Assembly (NCBI GenBank): GCA_938082955.1
Contig: CALKDE010000056.1
Span: 1 to 6,770 of the forward strand
From: an uncultured Pseudomonadales bacterium
GTDB lineage: Bacteria > Pseudomonadota > Gammaproteobacteria > Pseudomonadales > Pseudohongiellaceae
Reading direction: 5' to 3'
DNA: 6,770 nt
The notes beneath the pieces are model-generated. The model was not told the origin of the DNA. It ran no database searches and worked only from the letters and a program-made list of their open reading frames with translations. Positions 1 through 5,911 of the stretch are shown here, piece by piece. The first letter of the stretch is position 1, and every line of letters begins with the position of its first letter. A program made the position numbers and the translations under genes.

Positions 1-176
1 CTGTCGATAAACAGACCGGCGAAGAGCTAGCTCGTATCGAGACCTCTGAACTTAGCCGCTATGGCATGATGACCTACCAGCATGACGGTCATCCGTATGT
101 GATGTTGCAGAACGGGCCGAGGCTTACCGCCATGGCATTGCCTGGCGCGATAGTCGCCGGCGATGACGGTCACTAG
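1..176 (+). CDS. PQQ-dependent dehydrogenase (quinoprotein), C-terminal fragment
   Basis: This is the 3' end of a gene that enters from the left edge; complete codons begin at base 3 and a TAG stop lies at 174-176, leaving 57 residues. The fragment has the closing pattern of a beta-propeller quinoprotein: a strand-turn unit 'DKQTGEEL' (the D-x-x-T-G-x-x-L propeller repeat signature), then 'MMTYQHDGHPYVML', which matches the 'P-M-T-Y-x-x-x-G-x-x-Y-V' segment near the end of membrane-bound and soluble PQQ alcohol/glucose-type dehydrogenases, then 'TAMALP' as the last strand. Such enzymes oxidise alcohols or sugars in the periplasm and pass electrons to quinone or cytochrome c. The catalytic residues and signal peptide lie outside the window, so substrate and exact subfamily cannot be judged. 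It converges on the next gene across a strong terminator. The alternative is another PQQ-like propeller protein without enzyme activity. Confidence 0.7.
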   Translation, partial: VDKQTGEELARIETSELSRYGMMTYQHDGHPYVMLQNGPRLTAMALPGAIVAGDDGH

Positions 177-233
177 TGTTGCTGCTTTCTTCGGTGTAGC
201 AGAGATACTTAGTACCTAAAGAAAGTACGCAAT

Positions 234-271
234 AAAAAGCCCGCTGGCCATTTGGTCCAGCGGGCTTTTTT
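234..271. terminator. Bidirectional Rho-independent terminator
   Basis: A perfect 14-bp inverted repeat (234-247 AAAAAGCCCGCTGG against 257-270) encloses a 9-base loop. The stem core is GC-rich, with a T run on the right (266-271) and an A run on the left (234-238) that becomes a T run on the minus strand. It therefore fits an intrinsic terminator for both convergent genes: the quinoprotein end at 176 (+) and the hydrolase end at 296 (-). Confidence 0.93.
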
Positions 272-295
272 ATTTATGCTTAACTCAGTGAGCTA

Positions 296-1324
296 TTACT
301 TCCATGCGCTGGCTGGTGCGTTCGGATCGGACTTGAGGAAGCGAATCAGGTCAGCGTGGAACAGATCAGGTATCTCAATCTGCGGAGCGTGCCCTACATC
401 CGGATAGAGCAGTATGGTCGAGTTTTTTAGCTCATTATTCACGTTGTGCGCGAGCGTTGGAAAATCATCGACTAGGCCATCTTCTTCACCACCGATAACC
501 AATGCCTTCGTTTCGATATGCTGCCAATCATAGACGACTGGATCATCATAGAGCATCTGGCCCTGTAATCTGCGAACTTGTGCTACGCGATTCCATTCGC
601 CACTCATGGTTTGTCCAAATTGTCGGCGCACGAATTCCAGATGCTCTGGTGGCCAACGCAGTGGGAAGTAATTCTGATGACCGCGCAGGATTGACTGGTA
701 CGTAGTCGTTCCTCCTCCAGCAAAAGGATCTCTCCAAGATCGACTTTGTCGCTGATCGGTTAGCCCGATCTGATTTACCATCACTACGTGAGTCGTGATG
801 TCTGGATAAACCATCGCGAAACGGCTCACCGTCATCCCGCCCATTGAGTGCCCAAAGATTGCGACTTCATCAATTTCCAACTCATCTAACAACGACTTCA
901 TGTTCGCGGCTACGAAATTGAAGCTGTAGGGAAGTATCGGCTTAGTTGATTTGCCATATCCAATTCTATCCACGGCTATGACCCGAAAACCTGCGGCGGA
1001 TAAAGCTTTGATAGTGGGTGTATAGGCCTCGGAGTAGAAATTCATTCCATGTTGGATGAATACTGTCTGACCGTTTTCTCGCCCACTTGGAGGCACATCC
1101 ATATAGGCCATGCGGATATCTTGCTGAAAGCGATTCAATTCCAGAAAGTGCACCGGGTAGGGATAAGGGATCTCTTCGAAGTTAGCCGAAACAGCGCCCC
1201 AGTGTGCTGGCGCCTCAGTCGGAGGTACCTCAGGCCAATCGGTCTGGGCCAAGGTGGGCATCGACGCCACGCTAAGCAAAAAAGCGCTAAGTGATAGGAC
1301 TATTTGTTGTTTTATATTGAACAT
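296..1324 (-). CDS. Exported alpha/beta-fold serine hydrolase
   Basis: A complete 342-residue protein counted from the ATG at 1324. Residues 1-26 form a Sec signal peptide (short basic start, hydrophobic core, cleavage expected after 'PTLA'), so the enzyme should act in the periplasm or outside the cell. The alpha/beta hydrolase order is intact: oxyanion-hole 'QHGMN' near residue 92, 'DRIGYGKS' after strand 4, nucleophile elbow G-H-S-M-G-G with Ser160, acid in 'GGEEDGLVD' (probably Asp282) and His312 in 'DVGHAPQ'. The triad is thus Ser-His-Asp, as in esterases, lactonases and C-C hydrolases; the family's substrate range is too wide to name one. The frame also has a TTG at 1330, but 'AGG' at 1335-1337 lies 10 bases from the ATG and only 4 from the TTG, so the ATG is preferred. 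The gene lies downstream of the haem-protein gene on the same strand but 188 bp away with its own candidate promoter. Confidence 0.88.
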   Translation of the reverse strand: MFNIKQQIVLSLSAFLLSVASMPTLAQTDWPEVPPTEAPAHWGAVSANFEEIPYPYPVHFLELNRFQQDIRMAYMDVPPSGRENGQTVFIQHGMNFYSEAYTPTIKALSAAGFRVIAVDRIGYGKSTKPILPYSFNFVAANMKSLLDELEIDEVAIFGHSMGGMTVSRFAMVYPDITTHVVMVNQIGLTDQRQSRSWRDPFAGGGTTTYQSILRGHQNYFPLRWPPEHLEFVRRQFGQTMSGEWNRVAQVRRLQGQMLYDDPVVYDWQHIETKALVIGGEEDGLVDDFPTLAHNVNNELKNSTILLYPDVGHAPQIEIPDLFHADLIRFLKSDPNAPASAWK

Positions 1325-1462
1325 ATGCAACTTACCTAAGTTATGAAAATTCTTTTATGGGCACTAGCTCTTATTGAGCGCTAGAGTATTTCAGGTTGTG
1401 GGGCAGGTTTCAAAAGGAATTGTGTTACAAATTGGTTCGCGCGGGAAGTTGCGTTGAGTTTA

Positions 1463-1491
1463 CTGCCGATTCAGTGGTTCGAAATCGGCAG
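1463..1491. repeat. 9-bp inverted repeat, candidate operator or leader hairpin
   Basis: CTGCCGATT (1463-1471) is exactly mirrored by AATCGGCAG (1483-1491) with an 11-base spacer. No T run follows on either strand, which argues against an intrinsic terminator. It sits directly downstream of a TATAAT on the minus strand, so the right arm would span the transcription start of the 296-1324 hydrolase gene. That position suits a repressor operator or a hairpin at the very 5' end of the mRNA. The role is inferred from position only. Confidence 0.5.
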
Positions 1492-1492
1492 C

Positions 1493-1498
1493 ATTATA
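1493..1498 (-). promoter_or_regulatory. Candidate -10 box for the alpha/beta hydrolase gene
   Basis: On the minus strand this reads TATAAT, a perfect sigma70 -10 hexamer, lying 15 bp past the stop codon of the haem-protein gene. No good -35 hexamer is seen at 15-18 bp upstream (the 17-bp position reads GAAGAC), so it would be weak or depend on an activator. Transcription from here would give a leader of about 160 bases before the ATG at 1324. Nothing else of note was seen in the 1325-1512 gap except this box and the adjacent inverted repeat. Confidence 0.35.
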
Positions 1499-1512
1499 GG
1501 CCCAGCGCCGGT

Positions 1513-2064
1513 CTAGTCTTCTTTCATGCAGCGTGGGTCGCTGTTCTGGATATTCGCGATTGTCTCACGATCAATAGGCAGTGGCGCGCAGCCATGACCT
1601 GTGCCGCAAATTAGGTCCCATTCGGGTGTGGCCGCCATGTGACAGCCGAAGCAATTACCACCGAACTGGTTCACAACTTCAGTTGTGCCACGAACAGCAA
1701 TCTCGGAACCTGCGTCGGATACAGTAAGCTCGAAAAATTCCCAGTCATTCGTCGCCGCGTTCCAGCCCGCGTCGTGTTTGATCATCACCTCGCTAGGAAC
1801 CAAGGAAATTACGGAGCCCGCTGGATATTCTCCGCCGGTTTCCGAATTTGCAACAGCGAGGGTAGCGCCAATGTCCCCTAGCATATTGTCTACGAAGAAG
1901 GCGCCAGTTGATGATCTAGTCATCTCGGTTAGACACTTAAACAGATCCTCGGTTACCTCTAACTGTTTGTCTTGGTCCTGTGAATTGCTTTGGCTAATGG
2001 CTGTCAGCGAGAAACACAGTAGTAGGGCCATTTTCAGTGACTTTAGTGAGGCTAGGGATTTCAT
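1513..2064 (-). CDS. Exported mono-haem c-type cytochrome, possibly cytochrome P460/c'-beta-like
   Basis: A 183-residue protein with an N-terminal signal peptide (basic start, hydrophobic stretch about residues 11-23) and one haem c attachment motif, C138-F-G-C141-H142. The order is signal peptide, about 110 mostly beta-type residues including 'YPAGSVISLV', then CXXCH followed by 'MAATPEWDLIC'. This resembles cytochrome P460/c'-beta proteins, which have a 'F-x-x-G-T-V' strand and a late 'C-x-x-C-H-x-x-x-x-x-x-D-x-V-F' segment. The cross-linking Lys of true P460 is not evident at the corresponding strand. Four further cysteines (44, 153, 159, 179) may form disulfides; 153 and 159 bracket 'GTGHG' before 'APLP'. 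The start is set by GGAG at 2071-2074, 6 bases from the ATG; a second ATG at 2068 is out of frame and too close. The role is probably periplasmic electron transfer or small-molecule chemistry; no partner is proven. It is divergent from the epoxide hydrolase gene. Haem-protein call is firm; family is tentative. Confidence 0.75.
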   Translation of the reverse strand: MKSLASLKSLKMALLLCFSLTAISQSNSQDQDKQLEVTEDLFKCLTEMTRSSTGAFFVDNMLGDIGATLAVANSETGGEYPAGSVISLVPSEVMIKHDAGWNAATNDWEFFELTVSDAGSEIAVRGTTEVVNQFGGNCFGCHMAATPEWDLICGTGHGCAPLPIDRETIANIQNSDPRCMKED

Positions 2065-2070
2065 TCATTT

Positions 2071-2074
2071 CTCC
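2071..2074 (-). promoter_or_regulatory. Ribosome binding site of the haem-protein gene
   Basis: On the minus strand this reads GGAG within CCGGAGAA, 6 bases before the ATG at 2064. It discriminates between two closely spaced ATGs (2064 and 2068) in favour of 2064, the one in frame with the signal peptide. Confidence 0.75.
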
Positions 2075-2104
2075 GGATATTGATCGAGCGTTTGTTCGGC
2101 CCGC

Positions 2105-2133
2105 ATGGTATTGGGTCTAGCCTGATCTTGCAA
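2105..2133 (-). promoter_or_regulatory. Candidate sigma70 promoter of the haem-protein gene
   Basis: On the minus strand a TTGCAA (-35, plus positions 2128-2133) and a TACCAT (-10, plus positions 2105-2110) are separated by exactly 17 bp. Each hexamer matches the consensus at 4 of 6 positions. The -10 lies about 40 bp before the ATG at 2064, leaving a short leader that holds the ribosome binding site. It was found by eye, so chance matches are possible. Confidence 0.35.
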
Positions 2134-2191
2134 AGGAAAGCGGCACTGATAGGGGAGTAACAAGCGACTAGGAATTGTGTATGGACTGCGT

Positions 2192-2216
2192 GCTTAGCTA
2201 CGCTTACTCTTGCTTA
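2192..2216 (+). repeat. Three GCTTA direct repeats with 10-bp period
   Basis: GCTTA occurs at 2192-2196, 2202-2206 and 2212-2216, each preceded by a pyrimidine and spaced exactly one helical turn apart. They lie just upstream of the epoxide hydrolase gene in the 2065-2241 divergent region. The phasing suits side-by-side binding of a regulator on one face of the DNA. No clear -35/-10 pair for the plus-strand gene was found nearby. Confidence 0.4.
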
Positions 2217-2229
2217 AAGCGTGTTAATT

Positions 2230-2234
2230 GGGAG
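2230..2234 (+). promoter_or_regulatory. Ribosome binding site that selects the GTG start at 2242
   Basis: GGGAG at 2230-2234 lies 7 bases before the GTG at 2242 but only 1 base before the ATG at 2236, and it is inside the reading frame that would start at the GTG at 2221. Spacing therefore favours the GTG at 2242, which also gives the most typical signal peptide. Confidence 0.65.
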
Positions 2235-2241
2235 AATGTCC

Positions 2242-3171
2242 GTGTCAAAGTTTGCTGTTATACCTTTTATCCTGTCAATGCTACTGACAGTTCAAGCCAA
2301 TGCTCAGGTCGATGCCGACGATCTCTACGATCTTGTGGAGCACAACTACGCGGACAACGACGGTGTTAGCATTCACTATGTGAGCCTAGGCGAAGGCCCA
2401 CTGCTTGTCTTCATTCATGGTTTTCCGAATCAATGGTATGACTGGCGCTATCAGATGGCTGCGCTGGCGGATGACTATCAGGTTGTTGCTATCTCGCTAC
2501 GTGGCTACAACCGCAGCGACAAACCACAAGGAGTGGAGAATTACGAGTTACCGCATCTGACGTTGGATGTGGTGGCGGTCATGGATGACCTAGGTGAGCA
2601 GAGCGCCACACTAGTCGGCCACGATTGGGGAGGCATAATTGCCTGGTCTTTCGCCGAGGCCTACCCGCAGAAGACCGAGAATCTAGTGATCTTTAATCGG
2701 CCTCATCCTCGATCTCGCAAGCGCGAGATGGCGCTGAACAATGAGCAGAAAGAGCGTAGCGCCTACATAGCAAGATTTACCAATAGCGACGGAGATCTCG
2801 GTGGCATGGACGCTGAACGTCGCGCAGGGAGTCATCGGGGCACGGTTTGGTACGAGCGCTATTTATCGGCCTATCAGCGATCAGACTACGAGGCGATGCT
2901 GAATTACTATCGCGCCTACTATCCAAAGCCACCTTGGATGGTGGACGAATCGCCAATAGTGCCCCTTGATGTTCCTGTATTGGAGTTTCATGGCCTGGAC
3001 GACGGCGCCTATGTTAACGAATCGCTCAATGACACTTGGGAATCCATGGGGCGAGACTTTACTCTGGTGACGCTGCCGGGGATAGGCCACAACTCACAGA
3101 ATACTGGCGACATTCAATTCGTCACGTCGATGCTGCGCTCTTGGCTGGAGATGCAAAAGAGCAGGCAGTAG
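2242..3171 (+). CDS. Exported epoxide-hydrolase-like alpha/beta hydrolase
   Basis: A 309-residue protein from the GTG at 2242; ATG 2236 or GTG 2221 would add 2 or 7 residues. Residues 1-21 form a compact Sec signal peptide ending 'ANA' before Gln22, placing the enzyme outside the cytoplasm. Epoxide-hydrolase features appear in order: oxyanion motif H59-G-F-P, 'RGYNRSDKP' at 87-95, nucleophile elbow G-H-D128-W-G-G with Asp in place of Ser, cap-domain 'NYYR' (221-224; Tyr223 matches the Tyr of the 'NWYR' motif that polarises the epoxide oxygen), acid Asp254 in 'HGLDDG', and His283 in 'GIGHNSQ'. The family opens an epoxide through an Asp-ester intermediate to give a diol. Haloalkane dehalogenases share the Asp nucleophile, but the HGFP motif and cap Tyr favour epoxide hydrolase. 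The gene is divergent from the haem-protein gene and convergent with ppc. The natural substrate cannot be told. Confidence 0.85.
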   Translation: MSKFAVIPFILSMLLTVQANAQVDADDLYDLVEHNYADNDGVSIHYVSLGEGPLLVFIHGFPNQWYDWRYQMAALADDYQVVAISLRGYNRSDKPQGVENYELPHLTLDVVAVMDDLGEQSATLVGHDWGGIIAWSFAEAYPQKTENLVIFNRPHPRSRKREMALNNEQKERSAYIARFTNSDGDLGGMDAERRAGSHRGTVWYERYLSAYQRSDYEAMLNYYRAYYPKPPWMVDESPIVPLDVPVLEFHGLDDGAYVNESLNDTWESMGRDFTLVTLPGIGHNSQNTGDIQFVTSMLRSWLEMQKSRQ

Positions 3172-3219
3172 GTAAGCAAATGCGCGAGTCTCTTTGCAGC
3201 GTTGTCTGTGGGAAATTAA

Positions 3220-5790
3220 CTATGCAGAGTTTCTAGACGCATTAATATTGCCATACAATGAACGCACGACCATCTTCTCGAAGTCTTCGATCCGAGGATC
3301 GTCTTCATCGACGCCTCTTATCTCGTTTATCTTCATCAAGGCGAATTGCTGCGTTACTAGAAGTGGCAGCACGATGCGCTCGCGCAGCTCGATGCTAAGT
3401 CTGGCTCGAGGATTATCTTGCAACAGGAATTCTTGTTCTGCCACCTTCAAAACCATTTCATGGGTAAGTTCGTGCTCCGCATGAATCATCTTCCAGAAAT
3501 CGCCGAAGCGTTCGTCTTCCTCCATATAACGGGTCAAATGAAAGTTGGTCTTGGCGAGATTTTGCATACCATTGGCGATCAATGCACGAAAGAAACCCGA
3601 GTCTTTATAGAGTTGGATGCAGCCGTCGAGCTGCCCTGCGTTTTCTTGCTGCGCTAACGCGGTGCCAAGGCCATAGTAGCCAGGGACGTTCTGCTTCAGC
3701 TGCGCCCATGCTCCAACGAAAGGTATCGCCCGTAGATCCTCAAATTTTAATTCGGAGCTATTGCCTCTCTTTGCGGGCCGGCTGCCGATGTTTGTCATGT
3801 TGTAGTAGTTCAGCGTGCTCATCTGTTCCAGATAAGGAAGAAACAAGTCGTGTTGTTTCAAAGACTCGTATTTTTTATGGCTCGATGTGGCTAGCGACTC
3901 GACTAGGCTGTTTTGATCTTGGGTCAACTCTCTTTCGGCACGGTCATAGAGATTGTTTTCCAAGCCGGCAGCGAGCAGCAGACTCAAGTTGTGTTGTGCT
4001 GCGGGCTTTACGCCATAGTTAGAGCTGATGGTCTGCCCCTGTACAGTCATCTGAATCTCGTTGCTTTCAATTTTTTTGCCCAATGCAGCGTAGAATAGAT
4101 AGGCGTTGCCGCCGCCGCGAGCCGTGGGGCCGCCACGACCATCGAAGAAGATGACTTCGATGCCTGCTTCTCGGGACACCGCAGTTAGATTTTCCTTAGC
4201 CTTATAGATGGCCCAGTTCGCCATCAGGTAGCCGCCATCTTTTGTTCCATCAGAAAAACCCAGCATGATGGTTTGTCTATTCCCACGGTTAACAAGATGC
4301 TGCTTATAGTCCGGATTCGCATAGATGCTGCGCATGGACTCACCAGCACTATTCAGATCGTTAATCGATTCGAATAGGGGCACGATGTCGACATTTAGGG
4401 CTTTGTCTTGCCAGCCACATAGCTGGAAAAAGGCATACACTCGTGCCATATCGATCGGTCCATGGCAGTTGCTAATAATATAGCGGTGACACCCTTGCTC
4501 GCCGTTAAGAGTTTGAATCTCATCGATTAGAGAAAACGAGCCCACCGTATCCAGCAGTACTTCATCATCGATCGAAGGGAGTTCGATACTTCCGCAGATG
4601 CTCAGTAGTTTGTCTACTTGCTCTGTCTGGCTAAGGTCATTCAAGCCCGTAAAAAGTGACGGATTCTCTTCAATGACTGCGTTGAGTGCGCGAGAAATCA
4701 CGCGACTGTCCTGACGAATATCGAGACTTGCGAAATAGAAACCGAAGAGGGTTACCTTGCGTCTGAACGAACGTAGCTTGTCCACGAAAAGGCCCTGGTT
4801 ATGCTCTAGCAGGATAGTCTCTATCTCATCGAGCTTTGCGAGTAATGCCACTGCATCCAGTGTGTAGACAGGCTTGCTCTCGGAGATTTCATCGTGCAGC
4901 TGCTTCTCGATGTCATCGAGAATTGCGTAGGTTCCCTTGAAGGTGAGGCGCCGCTTAAGTTCGCGAATATCGCGGTGATAACAGCTTGCGATGCTATAGC
5001 GCAGCTTCGCGGCGACGCGACGAGTCGTGTCGACATTTACGAACGGATTGCCATCGCGATCGCCGCCGGGCCAGAAACCAATTGTCATGAGCTTCTGATT
5101 CTCGAGCACCGCACGTTCATAGCGACCCGCGAACGTGTCAACTATCTGCCCCATTACTGAATAGAAGATATTGCCTAGATACCAGCTGAGGAGCACCGCC
5201 TCGTCATAGGGAGAGGGCTTGGTTTTTCTTGAGAATGGCGTGTTGCCTAGTTGCTGTAGAAGGTTTCTCACCTCGCAATTATCATTGCGAGCAATAGCGC
5301 GTGTTAAATCATTGATAATTGCGAGCACAGGGCCCGGATAAAATTGCGTGGGATGTGCGGTTAGTGTTACGCGTATGCCGAATTTTTTAAGTATCTCCGA
5401 AAATTCTTGACTCAGATTGTCCGACTCGACGTTCTCTACCACAGTTTGTAAAATTTTAAGCTTGTCGACCTGATGCATTTTGCGATAGGCGGCGTCTTCG
5501 AGTGCGTCAACTAGAACTACTTGCCGTTCGACGTATTGAATGACTTTGAATAGGAAGTTGTTTTTATCAGTGGCGGTAAAATGTGGTTTGTGCAGTTCGA
5601 AAAACTCTTCAACTATTGCGTCTGGGTTCTTGCCGTCATTGAGGCCTTGCTGGCAGGCGGCATCGAGCAAGGGTAATAGCAAGCCAGTCTTTTCCACCGC
5701 ATCCAGTGGCAGAGTGAGAAACAACCCATTATAGAGTTGGTAGTTCAGGCCAATCAGTTCTTCGAATTTATTGGATAGTGAATCGCTCAT
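3220..5790 (-). CDS. ppc: Phosphoenolpyruvate carboxylase, divergent type
   Basis: A complete 856-residue cytoplasmic enzyme (E. coli Ppc is 883) making oxaloacetate from PEP and bicarbonate to refill the TCA cycle. Motifs run in order: 'TAHPTQ' with catalytic His146 (E. coli His138), 'GGDRDGNP' at 242-249, 'LDIRQ' with Arg359, 'PLFESINDL' with metal ligand Glu474, 'GFSDGTKDGG' with metal ligand Asp514, 'DGRGGPTARGGG' at 550-561, 'GSRPAKRG' at 669-676, 'LRAIPF' with Arg687, and C-terminal 'ASRNSA'. Residues aligned with the E. coli aspartate-inhibitor site are kept: Arg558 (587), Lys747 (773), Arg803 (832), Asn854 (881), so feedback inhibition is likely. Departures from E. coli are Asp550 for His579, Gln149 for the Glu after TAHPT, and an RNSA rather than RNTG end; I associate these with Bacteroidetes-type PEPCs (recollection, not a search). 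The ATG at 5790 has only a weak GAG five bases upstream. No frameshift was seen. Confidence 0.97.
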   Translation of the reverse strand: MSDSLSNKFEELIGLNYQLYNGLFLTLPLDAVEKTGLLLPLLDAACQQGLNDGKNPDAIVEEFFELHKPHFTATDKNNFLFKVIQYVERQVVLVDALEDAAYRKMHQVDKLKILQTVVENVESDNLSQEFSEILKKFGIRVTLTAHPTQFYPGPVLAIINDLTRAIARNDNCEVRNLLQQLGNTPFSRKTKPSPYDEAVLLSWYLGNIFYSVMGQIVDTFAGRYERAVLENQKLMTIGFWPGGDRDGNPFVNVDTTRRVAAKLRYSIASCYHRDIRELKRRLTFKGTYAILDDIEKQLHDEISESKPVYTLDAVALLAKLDEIETILLEHNQGLFVDKLRSFRRKVTLFGFYFASLDIRQDSRVISRALNAVIEENPSLFTGLNDLSQTEQVDKLLSICGSIELPSIDDEVLLDTVGSFSLIDEIQTLNGEQGCHRYIISNCHGPIDMARVYAFFQLCGWQDKALNVDIVPLFESINDLNSAGESMRSIYANPDYKQHLVNRGNRQTIMLGFSDGTKDGGYLMANWAIYKAKENLTAVSREAGIEVIFFDGRGGPTARGGGNAYLFYAALGKKIESNEIQMTVQGQTISSNYGVKPAAQHNLSLLLAAGLENNLYDRAERELTQDQNSLVESLATSSHKKYESLKQHDLFLPYLEQMSTLNYYNMTNIGSRPAKRGNSSELKFEDLRAIPFVGAWAQLKQNVPGYYGLGTALAQQENAGQLDGCIQLYKDSGFFRALIANGMQNLAKTNFHLTRYMEEDERFGDFWKMIHAEHELTHEMVLKVAEQEFLLQDNPRARLSIELRERIVLPLLVTQQFALMKINEIRGVDEDDPRIEDFEKMVVRSLYGNINASRNSA

Positions 5791-5827
5791 CGTTTCTCAT
5801 TTTAATTGGTTCTTGGTTTTCAAATAG

Positions 5828-5833
5828 ATTCTA
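5828..5833 (-). promoter_or_regulatory. Candidate -10 box for ppc
   Basis: On the minus strand this reads TAGAAT, 5 of 6 matches to the -10 consensus, about 38 bp before the ppc ATG. The hexamer 17 bp upstream reads TTCGTG, a poor -35. Half of the box lies inside the adjacent dyad, so a dyad-binding protein would compete with or assist polymerase. Confidence 0.3.
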
Positions 5834-5865
5834 TGCTCATTCGAATTGTGCACGAATAAGCATAG
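5831..5865. repeat. 13-bp imperfect dyad upstream of ppc
   Basis: CTATGCTCATTCG (5831-5843) pairs with CGAATAAGCATAG (5853-5865) at 12 of 13 positions across a 9-base loop. In a minus-strand transcript the one mismatch becomes a G-U wobble, so the RNA could form an unbroken 13-bp stem. The sequence after it on the minus strand is not a T run, so it is a poor terminator for the esterase gene. It is better read as an operator or leader hairpin in the 121-bp gap before ppc. Confidence 0.5.
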
Positions 5866-5911
5866 CTGAAGTAGGGAGAATTCGTGACTAGCGATGCTGC
5901 CATCAAGCAAT

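Noticed and set aside
1322..1330. TTG at 1330 as start of the Ser hydrolase
   Set aside because: The ribosome binding site is only 4 bases away from it, and the ATG at 1324 gives better spacing and the same signal peptide.
1475..1486. tRNA T-arm-like 'GGTTCGAAATC', perhaps a tRNA remnant or attachment site
   Set aside because: The flanks do not form the T-arm stem and no acceptor or anticodon arm is found nearby; the bases are the spacer and right arm of the inverted repeat at 1463-1491.
1463..1491. Inverted repeat as an intrinsic terminator of the haem-protein gene
   Set aside because: No T run follows on the minus strand (the next bases are TAAACTCAACG), so the hairpin alone should not terminate.
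1685..2083. 132-codon open frame on the plus strand opposite the haem-protein gene
   Set aside because: It lies antisense to a gene with a signal peptide, a CXXCH motif and a good ribosome binding site; its own translation shows no recognisable domain.
2175..2369. Small plus-strand open frame overlapping the epoxide hydrolase start, as a leader peptide
   Set aside because: No ribosome binding site stands out, and most of it overlaps the hydrolase gene in another frame; the composition is not peptide-like.
296..3171. The two alpha/beta hydrolases as a recent gene duplication
   Set aside because: Their nucleophiles differ (Ser in GHSMGG, Asp in GHDWGG), as do the cap regions and N-termini; they share only the fold.
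3176..3197. GCAAA...TTTGC inverted repeat as a terminator between the epoxide hydrolase gene and ppc
   Set aside because: Only 5 AT-rich base pairs with a 12-base loop and no T run.
3582..4022. 146-codon plus-strand frame inside ppc
   Set aside because: It is a shadow of the ppc coding strand, which has continuous PEPC motifs; its product is Cys/Ser/Arg-rich with no family resemblance.
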